Positions 13,734 through 26,200 of a stretch of 64,000 nucleotides of DNA are shown here, piece after piece. Made by a program: the position numbers and the translations under genes. Source of the stretch: Acridotheres tristis (taxonomy: Eukaryota > Chordata > Aves > Passeriformes > Sturnidae); the NCBI GenBank assembly GCA_037013685.1, contig CM072894.1, positions 31,923,029-31,987,028 on the forward strand. Reading direction: 5' to 3'. The notes under the pieces were generated by a model that saw only the letters and a list, made by a program, of their open reading frames with translations, had not been told where the DNA came from and searched no databases. Position 1 is the stretch's first letter; each line of letters opens with the position of its first letter.

Positions 13734-13841
13734 AAAAAAACAAAACAAAACCCTAACAAGTAAGCAACCTTCCCTCCCAAAAAAAACCCTAAACAAAAAT
13801 CCAGACCAACAAACAGAAAAACAAATCAACAAACAAACCCA
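13734..13841. repeat. A/C-rich simple-sequence tract
   Basis: About 108 bp composed mainly of A runs and AAC-type units (AAACAAAACAAAACCC, then CAACAAACAGAAAAACAAATC). It is not a clean microsatellite. It contains two isolated CCCTAA hexamers, which is not enough to call telomeric repeat. It could be a degenerate retroposon tail, but no body was recognised beside it. Confidence 0.6.
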
Positions 13842-16800
13842 ACTGTTGGTGAAAGGAAAATGGAGATGTTGAAAGGAATGCAGAGTTTGATTTATAGCAT
13901 ATATTGTTCTTTGTCAGACTCCTGAGGTTTCACCTGTTTGGGGAATTTCCTTCAGAGGAATGCAATAAAAGTTCCAGTTTGCATTTTCCCTTTTTCTGCA
14001 TTACTTAGAAAGCACTTCTTAATGGAAATTATTGAGTAAAGTTTCTTTCAGTAATTAAGAACTAACACTCACCATGAATATTAGCATCCTAAATGGCAGA
14101 GCTCATCGATATGGCTTACCATAAATCTTCAAGCACAAGATTTTTTAAAGTGTCATGCCACAAAGATGTAAAAGGAATCCTGATGTCATGTTTGTTGACT
14201 CTGAATTTGTATATTAATGTAACTCCAATTGCTTTATGTCTGCAGTAGAGGTTTTAGACATGAGTTTCCAATTTCAGAATAAATGAATAACCTTGAATCA
14301 AACTGTCTTTCAAAATTTCCAGCATCTCTCTTTCAAACAGGTGCACTAAAGTGACAGAAGAGTAACTGGAAGTGACAGGGATGCTTATGAAGTGCTTGCA
14401 CTTGTGAGAATACAGCAGGTGCCTGTGAACTGATCGATATTACATTTGCTTTGTGTGTCCAGTGGTGCTCTTTTCTGCTGGAACATTTTCTAAATATGTT
14501 CAGAAATATTTAAAATTCTGAGTGGTGTGTTTAGCACTTTCTAAACAGAGTCTGATTATTGCAATAGTAATACTTCCAAACATTTTTCCTGTTGGAAACA
14601 ACCCTTCTCCACTTCCCTTATCGTCATCAATTTGCTTCTGAAAAGACTCAGGAGAAGATTCCATCTTCTTTATTTGTAATAAATCAAGTAAAACTTCATC
14701 CAAAAAATTGGAATTCCCCTGGAATAAAATTACTACACAAGAAAAAGCCATCTCTATACCTTGATGGCAATAGATAGTAATGAAATATATGTCACCTTCT
14801 AACAAAGATTTTTCTAAAGTCAATTTTTTTCTGGCAGCTGCTGGTTTTGCCATGTGCTTGCATCATTTTTTAAAGGATTGCTGATATTGGCTTTGTGAAA
14901 TAAGGAAGGTTTTGAATAATATATTCAGGTATTTGATAGAGTTCTCCTGAAGCAGGGTATTTTGTAGTGTTAAATTTGGATCTTGGATGTGAAGCCTTGT
15001 AGCAAATGTTACTTTTCACTGCTTTTCTGATCAATTCAGGTCAGTACTATTGTTTCTTTTTGACACTTCATTGAAGTTTCAGCCCTGCAATCATATATTT
15101 GTTTTCTTTGATGTGCCCCAAGGTGATTGAAATTTCTCTGAGTTATCTCTTTCTTACTGTCTTTTAGATATCAACTTTCTGTGTCTTAGTTTTTATCTTG
15201 TGTGTAGGCAGAGGAAGTGCCTGAACTCGAGGTATGCAATATGAGGGGATCTTACCGACCTATTAAAATGTCATGGGCTTGTCCCAGGCCATCTGCTTCA
15301 GCCTGTGTTCATTTCAGGGTGAAGGAGATCAGCTGCCGGCGCAGCGCTCCCAGCCATGGATGCGTGGCCTTCCACAGCACTGCCCTCGCTGACCACGGAC
15401 CTTTACTGCTGCTTCCTTATTTTATTTATATTTCATTTGTTCCTTGTGCTCCTGGAGGGCATCTTCATGATAGGCACTTAACAGCATTTGAGAAAATCAA
15501 GCATAAAAGGGCCTGCAGAAGCAAGCAGCTACTGCAGACATGAACTCTTTGAGGGCGTTTTACGGGATTATCTCTTCTGTTGCATTTTAACCCCCAGAAC
15601 ACAGGATGTGGTTACAGACATTCCCTTTTCAGGGCATGGTGGAGAATCTGTGGGGCAGATCAGAACTGCCCTGTTTGTGACAAGTTGCTTTCACCAGTAG
15701 GTGCTTTTTCAGTACCTTTTTGGAAAGTTTACTTAGTGCAGAACTCAGTCCTGTGAGATTGGAGGGGTTTCGTGCATGCTACGTTGCTGATGTAGTTGCA
15801 TGTGAGCAAACATCCGAACAAACAGGGACAAATTTGTGCTGTAAGATAAATGGATATCTTCAGTGCCTGGTTTCATGGAGTATAAATTTTTCTGTAATCT
15901 AAGCACATCTGCTCATAATAATTAACTTGTGTGGTGTGTGAAAAGAAGAGCTACATCAGCTTTATGGCATGGTGAGATGCATTGCTTCCTCTCTGTTCAT
16001 CACAATGATTAATTGTAGAGTTTACAGGAAGATGGCTGCTTTTTATTAATTTTTGGGTTTAGATTATATGTCTGGCCCCTTTTCTTAGCTTATTTAAATG
16101 TTAATACTCTGCAAATCCGGTATAAAAGCATAAACTTTGTAATTTTAAATGCTTTGATGAGAAACAGGGCAAAATGTGTCTGCTCAAATTGTCTTATCTG
16201 AAGCCTTTCAAAGATGCCTGTCTTTCCTTGTTAGATGAATTTCACAGGTAACTGTAAATACTGGAGGCAACCATGAAAGAAATTTAGAAGGATTATGGAG
16301 TTTCATTTGACCCTAATTGCTGGTGTTTCCAAGGGGCAGACTTAATAATAACGAAACATATTAGCAATTTGCAGTTGGTTCTGTGGTTTTGCAAGTATTA
16401 CATTTTTTACTATGAATGAAATAATCACCTAATGTGTTTCCAAAAGTTAAATACACTTAGTTCTTGGGCTATATTTGAATAACATTTCATTATATGCTTT
16501 AGGGAATGTAAATGTTCAGGCTTGCAGTGGAGTAAGTGATGGGCACACGAGTACAGCTGTCAAATAGGTTGATGAGGGGAGCCCAATGATCTTGTTGTAT
16601 TTCCTCCCAGTGCAGTCATCGTCATTTTCCATTTCTTGCAAACGAGTTAATGTGTTCTATAGATGGAATTCAGCCACAGGTTTTTGTTGGAGTTTGGATA
16701 GTCAGAATGACAGAAGAAAAAGAAATGATGTGTGGAGAGTCTTTATTGAGCAGAAGTCTGAAACTTGGGTAAAGTTGCAGGAGGAGTGAACAGAATTTAG

Positions 16801-19800
16801 CTTACTATTTAAAAATCTTTCTAGGTTGCTCAAATCATATTGATTAAATGATAAACAAAGTGCTTTCTTGAAATCTCAGTTAACTGGCATAAACACCCTG
16901 ATTGAATTATGCTGCAAACAGAACACTATAAGGGAAAATGTCTTTATCAGTTACAGTTATATCTTGGGTTTTTTTAGGATTTCTTATTAAAAATTTCATC
17001 TCAGGGTTTTCTCAGAAAATAAACTAGACTCAACGAAGAAGCTAATGCAAAAATAAGCTATTGCAGTGACATCAATGAACAGATACAATAAGCAAATAAG
17101 CAATTTGCAGACAGAGAGTCAACATCCCATGAAATGTTTATAAAGGTAATATTTAAGATCGCATAAAATCAAATTGTATTCAGATACAATAACAAAAGTC
17201 AGTAATAAAACAGTGGTGAATAGTCAGAGATTATCATAAAGCAAAAAGCTCTATTCCATTTCAGAAGTTTTCTTTAGTGCTAAGCATTCTATGTGTTTTT
17301 ATGGCAACTCCACCCAATCTTTGCTTACCCAGTTAGTCGTGGTTAGAGTTTGCACATCTGAATCAAACTGGAGGCATGCTGGAGGCATGTGCCTTTTGAT
17401 GCAATATAATTTAATTACTAAGAAAGTCATTTAAGATTCACGGTGGTGAGCATTTTTAGGATTTTTTGTGCTCAAGGAAACAAACTTTTCTGTTTGTTTC
17501 ACTGTGCCCATCAACCTAGTACAGAAAGAAAGTTGATGTATTAATTCCTTTCCTTTTTTTTGGCATAACTGTCCCTGTTGGATGATTATTTGTTCCATTG
17601 CTTTTGTGCAAATCAAAAAATAAGCTGATGTTCACCTCTGATACATCAACATCGGTTTCTCTAAGTGTGCTAGAGCCAGGATTCATTAGAACAGGCACTT
17701 CTGAAATAGCTGGTTAATCCCTGATAGCCCTTTCCCTGTAAGGAAGTCCACTCCCAGGAATGCACCTGTCCTGGCCTGTGATGGGTGAAAGGTTTTGAGG
17801 GGGTGGTTGGCAGAGTGGAGGGTGTCTGGTTTTTGCCAGGACATTTGCAGGAGGATCCTTTGCTACCTTTAATGCCCATTACTGATTCTGATTTTGCATG
17901 CTTGTGCTGCAGCCTTCTGCTAATCCACAGGAACCTGACCAAATTTTCACCTTATTTTGTTATTGTTGTAGTTCCAAGGGCAGTGAGTAGCTTTTGACTG
18001 AGCTCAACTGATCTCTCATACTCCAGATTATCCCCATTGTGGTTGTGCCCATTCCCTCATAGGAGAGCTTTCACTTTGACTTTTGTCTTTTTTTCTGAGC
18101 TGCATCTTTCTTCATCTTCCTTTTCCCTGCCAGCCCAGCCCTCCAGCATGCCTTACTTTGATTTAATGCAGATATATTTATATGAATGTATTTGTCTACC
18201 TGCCCATCCTAGTTGGTTCCAGCTCATGGCTTATGCTCCATGCTGAGTGGAATTTACTCTGTCTCCACCCTGACACACCAGATTTTACCAGTCATTCTCT
18301 ATAAACGGTTTCAAAGATGGAAAAGATGGAAAATTGATAGATGAAGTACATTTCACCATCATTAACATGCCCTTACAGAAGTGCTGAACCCCCTTATTTT
18401 AATATTCCAGTCATGTGAATTGACCTGTTGAAATATTGGCTACAACAGAGTTTCACCCCAAAATACATGTGCAAACATTTTCAGTCTGTTTTTAAGTAAA
18501 TTTATTCATATTGTGACACCTTAGTTATCTGAGATCAACTGTGATGTGAAGATGATGGAGGAGCCATGACAATTTGGGAGAGATTTAGGTGTCTCACCTG
18601 GCACTGCCTCTGTATTTCACAGAGTGTAGGTGGACGGCCTGTGGGGTCCCACTTTATTTCCTCATGTAAGTTACTCTTAGAAGGATTGTTTAATACTAGT
18701 AGTAGGTGACTACTGTTTGCTTTTTATTCAGTGTTTTTGTAGGTGTAGCAGATTTTAAATTGATAAAGGATAATTTGATTTTGGGAGTTGATTCTGAATA
18801 ATATGTTTGAGGTTGTTGCTGAAGACTGACACTGTAGCTTTAATGGAAAGTGTATTAAACTGCATTTTAAACATAAACAGTAGAAAGGTAGATAAGCATT
18901 TGAAACATTAGAGAGTTAAACGTTTCCTCACTTCTTCATAATCTTTGCTCATCCTTTTGCTATGAGAGAGCTACCAATTTTACATCTTTCAACTTAGATG
19001 TAACCCGTGTCCTTACTTCCAGTGAACAGTTATGTTTTTTAGAATAATTTTATGTAACAATGTGAAACAAGTGTTGTTATATTGGACAATGTAGGATACA
19101 AGAATCTGTTCAAAGCACGATATGAATCTCAGGGGTATTTACTGGACTGGAAAACATGGGAGTCTCATCAAGACTTCTCATTTATTGATAGACACATCAG
19201 TGTTGAGAGCTCACCTTTTTTTTTCCTTTTATTACAAAAAACTGCATTTACTAAGTTGAGTAGAGAAAAAGAAAGACATTACAACCTGTGTATGTAGTTT
19301 ATACAAGTACACAATTCTCCCAAGAGATAAGGTGGTTAGGGGTGCGGATTTACTTCACTGTATTTTTACAGTTGTATGAGTACCTAGGACAGTGAGTTAA
19401 TAGTTAAAATGGCCATTTTATGCATTCTTTTATTATTTTCAACAACTAGAGAAAAACTTTTTTCATCATGATATAATCAGTAACTCTACCAATAGTACTT
19501 TCAGTACCTTTTCTTTAACTTTAGACAAAGTCCAAATTTGTATATGTTAACCATACACCTTCAATATGTGGTATTAAATTTAATTTAGGATTATTCTATT
19601 ACTTTGGAACCTTACATGGAAGGCTGTGAGGATGTCTTTGGTTCATACACCTAATGCTTTATGAGACAAACAAATAATTCAAGCTCTGTAGTCACTGTAC
19701 TACATAATGACTGAGTCATAATTTTTGAATTGACAGTCAACATATATTAAATCAGATCATCTATTTGAAACAGTTGTATTTCATAAACTGTAGCTGACAG

Positions 19801-21953
19801 TTTATTATCTTATCTGTGAGAACTCCTTTCTTCCTTTTGCCTCAAAACCAATACCCATACAACTGAACTTTTGGTAGAAGTCAAGGTCACAGCTTTGGAA
19901 TAAAGTTATATATGGGAATTGCCTGTCTTCACGCTGAAAAGGTGAGTAAATCAAAAGTGCTGATATGGTAATCTGCAGTGTGTTCTCTTGCATTTTATTG
20001 AAACAAAATGATAAGAAGTTTTCTTGACTTTTAAAAACTGGCCTTGGTGAAACTTTCTTTAGAAAGCATCTTAATAAGCCTATTTTAAAAATGCCCTTAA
20101 AAAAGAAATCTTAAAAAAAAAAAAATCAACAATGGCAGTAAATTGTAAGATGTGTAACTATATATATCTTGATGCCAGATCACACAACTTTTCTGGAATG
20201 ACAGGAGTCAGGAGCTTGAGGGTATGATCCTCTCTGGGTGGAAGAGGTGTGCTTGGAGTTGAACAGGGGCTGCTGAATGCTCCCAGCCTGTCAGGCTACA
20301 GTTCTCATTCAGATTCTTTATTCTTCTTCTGTGTTTCATCCTTTCCACTGCTGGGTTTTTCACTGAAATTTTGAACTATGGGCAAAATTATTTTCAAATA
20401 CTGGCTCTTGTCAATTCCTTCTTACCCCATTTTTTTTTTAGTACACATCAGTGAGATGTGGCAATGTGAGGTGAAGAGTCTGTAAAATAAAAATCAGAGT
20501 TGCCTCTGAGGATCCTTCTCTTTCTTATTTGTTGATTCAAACTTTCCAGCTTAATCAATTCCTCTTTTATTCCTTGTTGGCATTGACCCTATAGGCCTGA
20601 ATGGAGGCAATGGTTTTCATTGCTTCTAAGATATTGTTGCTAAATTGTTCATTAATTTGCAGTGAAGAACTCATATATTATACACACACACAATCTCCAT
20701 ACTTTCATGTTAGTGCTGCCTTGATCTATTGAAAAGTAGTTGCATTCAGGGAGGTTTTTTACGGGGGTGGTGGGGGAAGAAAAAATATCTTAAATTGCAA
20801 GATGTTTTTTTCTAAAATGAATTATGCATTATTCCGGGTAAGTGAAAACCATGGATGAAATATTGGCATTTAATAATGTAATGCCAGAACCTCCTGGCAT
20901 AAAGTTCAGTAGCTAGACCAATATTTAAACTGTTGAGCAACGTTATTGCTCTACTAAACCTCATCACTTCACATTTCTCTCTGCAAGATCTACTATTGCC
21001 TCAGGCTGTAAATGGAAGATGAGATTTTATTATAAGTCTCCTGGATTAGGTACACAGGAACACACTGGTTGACATTGGCTTTGATATATATGAGCAAAAG
21101 TTTATATAGTCATTTTTGCAGTGTTTCCATTCTAAAAGTTAATTAACTGATAAGATAGAACCCTGGAGCATGGGCCTTCAGACAGGACAAGACAAAGGTT
21201 TAGAGTGAAATTGAGACTAAGGTCTGATGCAATGAATGATGGAAGAAAGGCAAAATGTCAGTGCAGAAGCTCAGAGAATGTCTCACTTCTGTGTAGCTGT
21301 ACAATCTGAATTTATTTGCCTGTGCCGTGTCAATCTTGCTCATAGAAACAAATTACTATGAATTCCTGCTATGCTGTGTTTATACTTTCATTATAGCAAC
21401 AGCAAGAGTTGGTCTCCCAAGTACAGCACATTCGTGTGGAAAGTTCCCTTTCCTCTGGGCTTCTGATGAATTAAAAAGCTGCTATTTACTGTTTCTTTGA
21501 AATATACACTTAAAATTCCAAATATCAGTTCTCGCTTCTGAAAAGGAAGTGTGATGTGAATCTTGATGGATTTTCAAAGTACCGAACTGGTTTTGTATTG
21601 AATTTTGTTTCGTAAATAACTTATTCTAAAGTGGAAGAAATAATTACCGCTTTGGGAAATTTTGGAAGTCCCCCTGGTTATGTTCCCTTGGTTTTAAGGG
21701 TTGTGGTAGTGCTGGGCTTGACTGGAGATAGACTTTGTTCCCTCTTCAGGGCAGGAAGAGTCAGATGTTCCTCTGGGCTTCGTGTCACTGAGGCAGCCTC
21801 AGGTCTGGTTGCTGATGTGCTCCTGAGTGATGCCCTCCCTGGGTGCTGCCTCTCCTCTCACAGCCCCTGCTGCTGCTGTGTGTGGACAGGGCTGGGAAGG
21901 GTATTTCTGCTCTTGCAGGAGGTGGAAGCTGATGATAAATCCTTATCCCTAGC

Positions 21954-21976
21954 TGAGAGTGGCTCAGCCACTCTCA
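21954..21976. repeat. Perfect 11-bp inverted repeat with 1-base centre
   Basis: TGAGAGTGGCT at 21954-21964 is followed by C and then its exact reverse complement AGCCACTCTCA at 21966-21976. The symmetry stops at the next base on each side. It lies deep inside the 26.7 kb intron, at the end of a GC-richer patch that is open in one + frame. No function is known to me. Confidence 0.85.
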
Positions 21977-23250
21977 AATGAGTATGTGAGGTAAATGGGG
22001 GTTCGCTGTTGTTGCAGTGGCACAGTATGAACAGCCAACTCCACTTCTATAAAATTTTATTCCAACTTAATTTCCAAAGATGACCTTCTCCTGCTTTAAG
22101 TGCTCCTCAATTTGAACCTCTGATCTTGTAATGACAGTTGGCAAAAACCTTCTGCATCAAGAAAGATTCACACAGAGAGCAATTTTATGGGAGAAACTAC
22201 TCTGAGCTCCAACAAAGATGAACAAAACTTCACAGGTGAAAAGAGGGTATAAGCTGAGAGTCTAACTGGTGATTTATTATAGCCAAGATTAAAATGATTT
22301 GTACTGGGAAGACTGTAATAAAAGAAAATGCAGCACAGTGCATAGTGCAGTATCCCAGGCTGTGGTTGCCTGGAATGAAGATTACTAATAATCTTTCAGC
22401 AGGATGGAAACTATTTCTGGGTCTGATGCAATTTATGTTCTATTGTATTAATTTTTTAAAATTTCATTTGATTGCATTTTTTCAGTTAAGTAAACCATTA
22501 ATTATATGATCAGTACCAATGGTAAAGGAATCATGATAGAGTACTTTCTGTGTCCAAACGTTGCTATACATGAATGATCCTATTGTGATCACTCAGTGTT
22601 TGGATTGTGTAATTTCTTTAGAAACAAATGCTTGCAAACAAATGCTTTATTCATAGAAGAATCGTTAAAAAGAAAATATAATCTGTTGTTTTCATGGTGA
22701 AATAATTGTGAGTTTTCCCATTGCTTCAGCAGGAATGCAATCCACTTTATAACCCCCCTCAATAATAACAATTTAGTGCAGATTTAAGATGAGTAGCAGC
22801 AGCCAAATAAGAAATGTTTCTCTCTTCTTCTGCCCATAAGAAAGGAAGAGATCACTGCATGAAAGTCACAATGTCCTGTAAGATACCTTCCTTTGCATCT
22901 TCTCTGATCTTCTGCCTTGTTTTTAAGAAACTAGAAGGAAAAAACAAATAGTCCCTTTAGATCTGTTAGCTTCAAAGAGTAGTAAAAAGGAATGTACTGG
23001 CAGTGAGAATAGTCTGAACAGAAAACCTAAGGGAAGATGAGTGTAATTATTTTTATTATTTTTAAGAGGCAAAGCTATTGGATCTGCTTCATTCACACAC
23101 GAAAAAGTTCATTTAGCATGAGCCAGGGGAAATACCACTGCTAATACTTATGGAAATCAGAGTCTTTTGTATGCCTAGTTTAGAAATACAGCCTTCTTGG
23201 ACTGTTAGTCTTTTCTGAGAGATTTAGGTGTATTTTTTGGTTTTGATTTG

Positions 23251-23287
23251 TCTTCTTTTTTTTTTTGTTTTGTTTTTTTTTTTTTTT
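23251..23287. repeat. T-rich homopolymer tract
   Basis: A run of T broken by single C and G bases across about 37 bp. Read on the minus strand it is an A-rich tail-like stretch (A runs with interspersed C and G), but no retroposed body was recognised next to it. Length is likely to vary and to be error-prone in assembly. Confidence 0.75.
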
Positions 23288-26200
23288 GTGTTTCCTGCCA
23301 AAGAATGGATGCCCTGACACAGGGCACACTTTTCCCCTGAAGAGTAGGAATGTTTGGAATGTTGGGAAAAAGTAGGAAAAGCCATTCTGGATGGATAATT
23401 TACATATTATGTGTATATATATAGGGAACTCCCACACATCAGAGTGTGATTGCTCTTACTGGGATTTCAATCTGTGTACTTGGTTTTCCCACTTGGTAAA
23501 TCTGAAAACCTCAAACATTTCATTTTCCAAGGCTGTGGGAAGGAAATTTTTCACAATCTCTTTCTGCCTCTCTTACCTTGAATCTAAGTACAGTGTCTTT
23601 ACTGTACTTAGACTGTGCTGACCCTTGAATCTCAAGTCCAGTATCTTTATTTTTTCTCTCATGAGGTGGACAATATTGTATGATGGCTGAAAGATACTTA
23701 ATTTAGATAACATGAATTATTTGAGTGTGCGTTTTTATTAGCTTCAGTCAAAGTAATTTCAGTTGCATTATCAGTTTTAGGCTGGAGATGAGTAGCCAGA
23801 CTTCAGACCTTAAAGCATTTAGTATTCTTATCTGGTTTTTTATGGTAGAAACTTGATAGTTAGAGTGGAAATTTTTATGCAGGACCATATATACAAAATT
23901 CATTGGTATTTCAGAAAACCTTGAGAGCAGTTTCCATGAGGGAAAGAGATTAGGATGAGTTGGAAAGCTGTTGAAGGGCCTGGGTAGCTTTAGCTCCTGG
24001 TCCCTGAGCAAGGGGGCAAGAACAGTGTGAGTTTTGAATTCCAAAATGAGAAGAGCCAGAGCTGGGGAATGGGGAGCTGAGGAGGAAATGTGGACTCAAG
24101 TCTGGAGGTGTTACCTTGGACCATCATATTTTAAATCTAATATTGGGACTAGTTGTGGGTGTGTTAGTGTTGTGTTCTGGATTTAGTATCTGTGCCTCAC
24201 TGCAAAGAAAGTCAGTGCTTGCTTAATCACCTCGGTAATTTTCCAGCTTGAGTTACTAGAAATATTTTAATGTGTTTGTTTTCCATTTTCTCTCTCTCTT
24301 GTTATTTGGCATGTTTGATTCTCTGTGTTTACTGTCATCTCAATGCATGCATTTATAGCAGGATGCCTTAGTCTTATTTTCAAGTTGTGCAATAAATAAT
24401 TAATCTTAAATATAACTTGATGATAGGCGCTACAAAGAAATTGAACTCGAGTAATTTTGGTAATTGTGGGCCACAGAAGAAGGAAAAAAATTAACATGTT
24501 TTTGTATTTTATGTTCTCTGAAAGGAGCATAATTTCTATCATTAATCATCTAATGCACCTCCATTGATTTTCTTTTTAATAGAAAATGAAAGTAAAAGCA
24601 ATTCAAAACCTATAATAATGTTAGGGGGAAAAGGGAAAAATTGTGAAAGATTCTTTAGACTGATTGCATTATGTAGAAGCAGTCAGATTGCAGTTATTCT
24701 CTGGACAAAGTAAATTTGAAACATTAGAAGCTCATATTATTTTGCTTTCCTGGCCAGGCAGAGTGTGAACCACTTAGAATAAGAAAACACTTGTATGAAA
24801 ATAGTGCTCAACATTAATATATCAATCCTGTGTTCTGCATTCAGTGTGTGGGTGGGAGGAGGAATGGGTTTTACAGCAATGTGCTTCTCTCCTGCTCCTC
24901 CTCAAACAGTGGGCAGTTTTGGTTCACAGATGAGGAAAAAATAAAACCTCTAGTCACACAGCTTGGCAAAATTGACATGTGCAGCTCAGCTCCTACAGCA
25001 ATTCAGATCCTGTATTCCAAACCGAATAATTGGTCATCTCGTCCATGAGTATCAAACAAAATTTGCACTCTGAGGAGTTATTTTAGATGGAACAGAGGTG
25101 AGTCTAGTTGAAGGTATTAAATGGTCCTGGAGGTGCCCTCCCATCTTGCTGGCCCTGAGCTGCAGCAGGGACTCCTTCTGGGGCTGCTGCACCTACATTA
25201 ACCCCATGCCCATTTTACTGTGGAAAGGCTGCAGAGAGAAACCAGCCTAAAGAGCAGCTACAGCCTGGACCTTTAGCTTGAGAAGGGCATTCACAGTTTT
25301 GCATGCTGTTTCTCCTTCCCTTATAATTCTATCCAAACTTCTTCCCTTTCCCATTATAATCTCTTCTCCATGCTGATGCTCTGCACCCAACTTTTCTGCT
25401 CATTTCTTCCCTGACCCCTTTTCATGCAAATCATTTCAGTTGCTTTCCTTTATCTTTTCAGTTGGTATTTACCATCTTTATTGCATCCCAAGCTCATCTC
25501 GGGTTCCCCTTGTTTGTTTATAGAGACTGTTGGTCGGGATCTGTGTTTATTCAGCTCTGTGTTTGCTCGGTGGCATTTGTCAGCCCTTTAGCACTACTGT
25601 CAATATCATTAATAATTACAAAATGGGAAACTGATGACCTCGGAGACAGTTTTCCTGCTGAATAACTAGTTGTCCCAGCTCTTCCTCAGTTATTTGTATG
25701 AGATTTTTGTCTGTGATGTCCTTCCTGGCATCTTTGTTCTTTTCCTCAGACTTACTTTTAATGATTATCTTATGGTATGTTTCTGTAAGTCCTGACTATG
25801 GACACACTTCATGGCAGGGAGTGAGTGCTGCTGCATCCAAGGAGGCTGCCACAGGGATGAAGTTAAGTGTATATTTATGTCCTTATAGGATCAGGACTTT
25901 AACTTCAACCTGAGTCCCAGCAGAGCCTTATCTTATGTCTTCTATTATGTCTGCTTCTGGCCTGCTATAATTAGGGGTTGCATTAACATACCAATAATAA
26001 TGTAAATGTTCCACCTGGGATTCTGAAGAAACTTGTTGTAAGTATGAAGAAGCATCAATATAGAAAATAAATGAGGTCATCCTGAGTTATGGGACTATAC
26101 TTACAGTGAGCAAGTCTAGATGCTTATAGTTATTTTATTCTTAAATTTTCTAATATATTATCCCTTCTTTTTCGCTTACCCGTAGTGATGTGTGTAAGAA

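Noticed and set aside
13734..13841. CCCTAA hexamers suggesting interstitial telomeric repeat
   Set aside because: Only two isolated hexamers in an A/C-rich tract, not a tandem array.
14500..14853. 117-codon minus-strand frame starting with ATG (MAKPAAARKK)
   Set aside because: The start looks plausible but the rest has no family resemblance, and a single intronic frame of this length is expected by chance in 64 kb.
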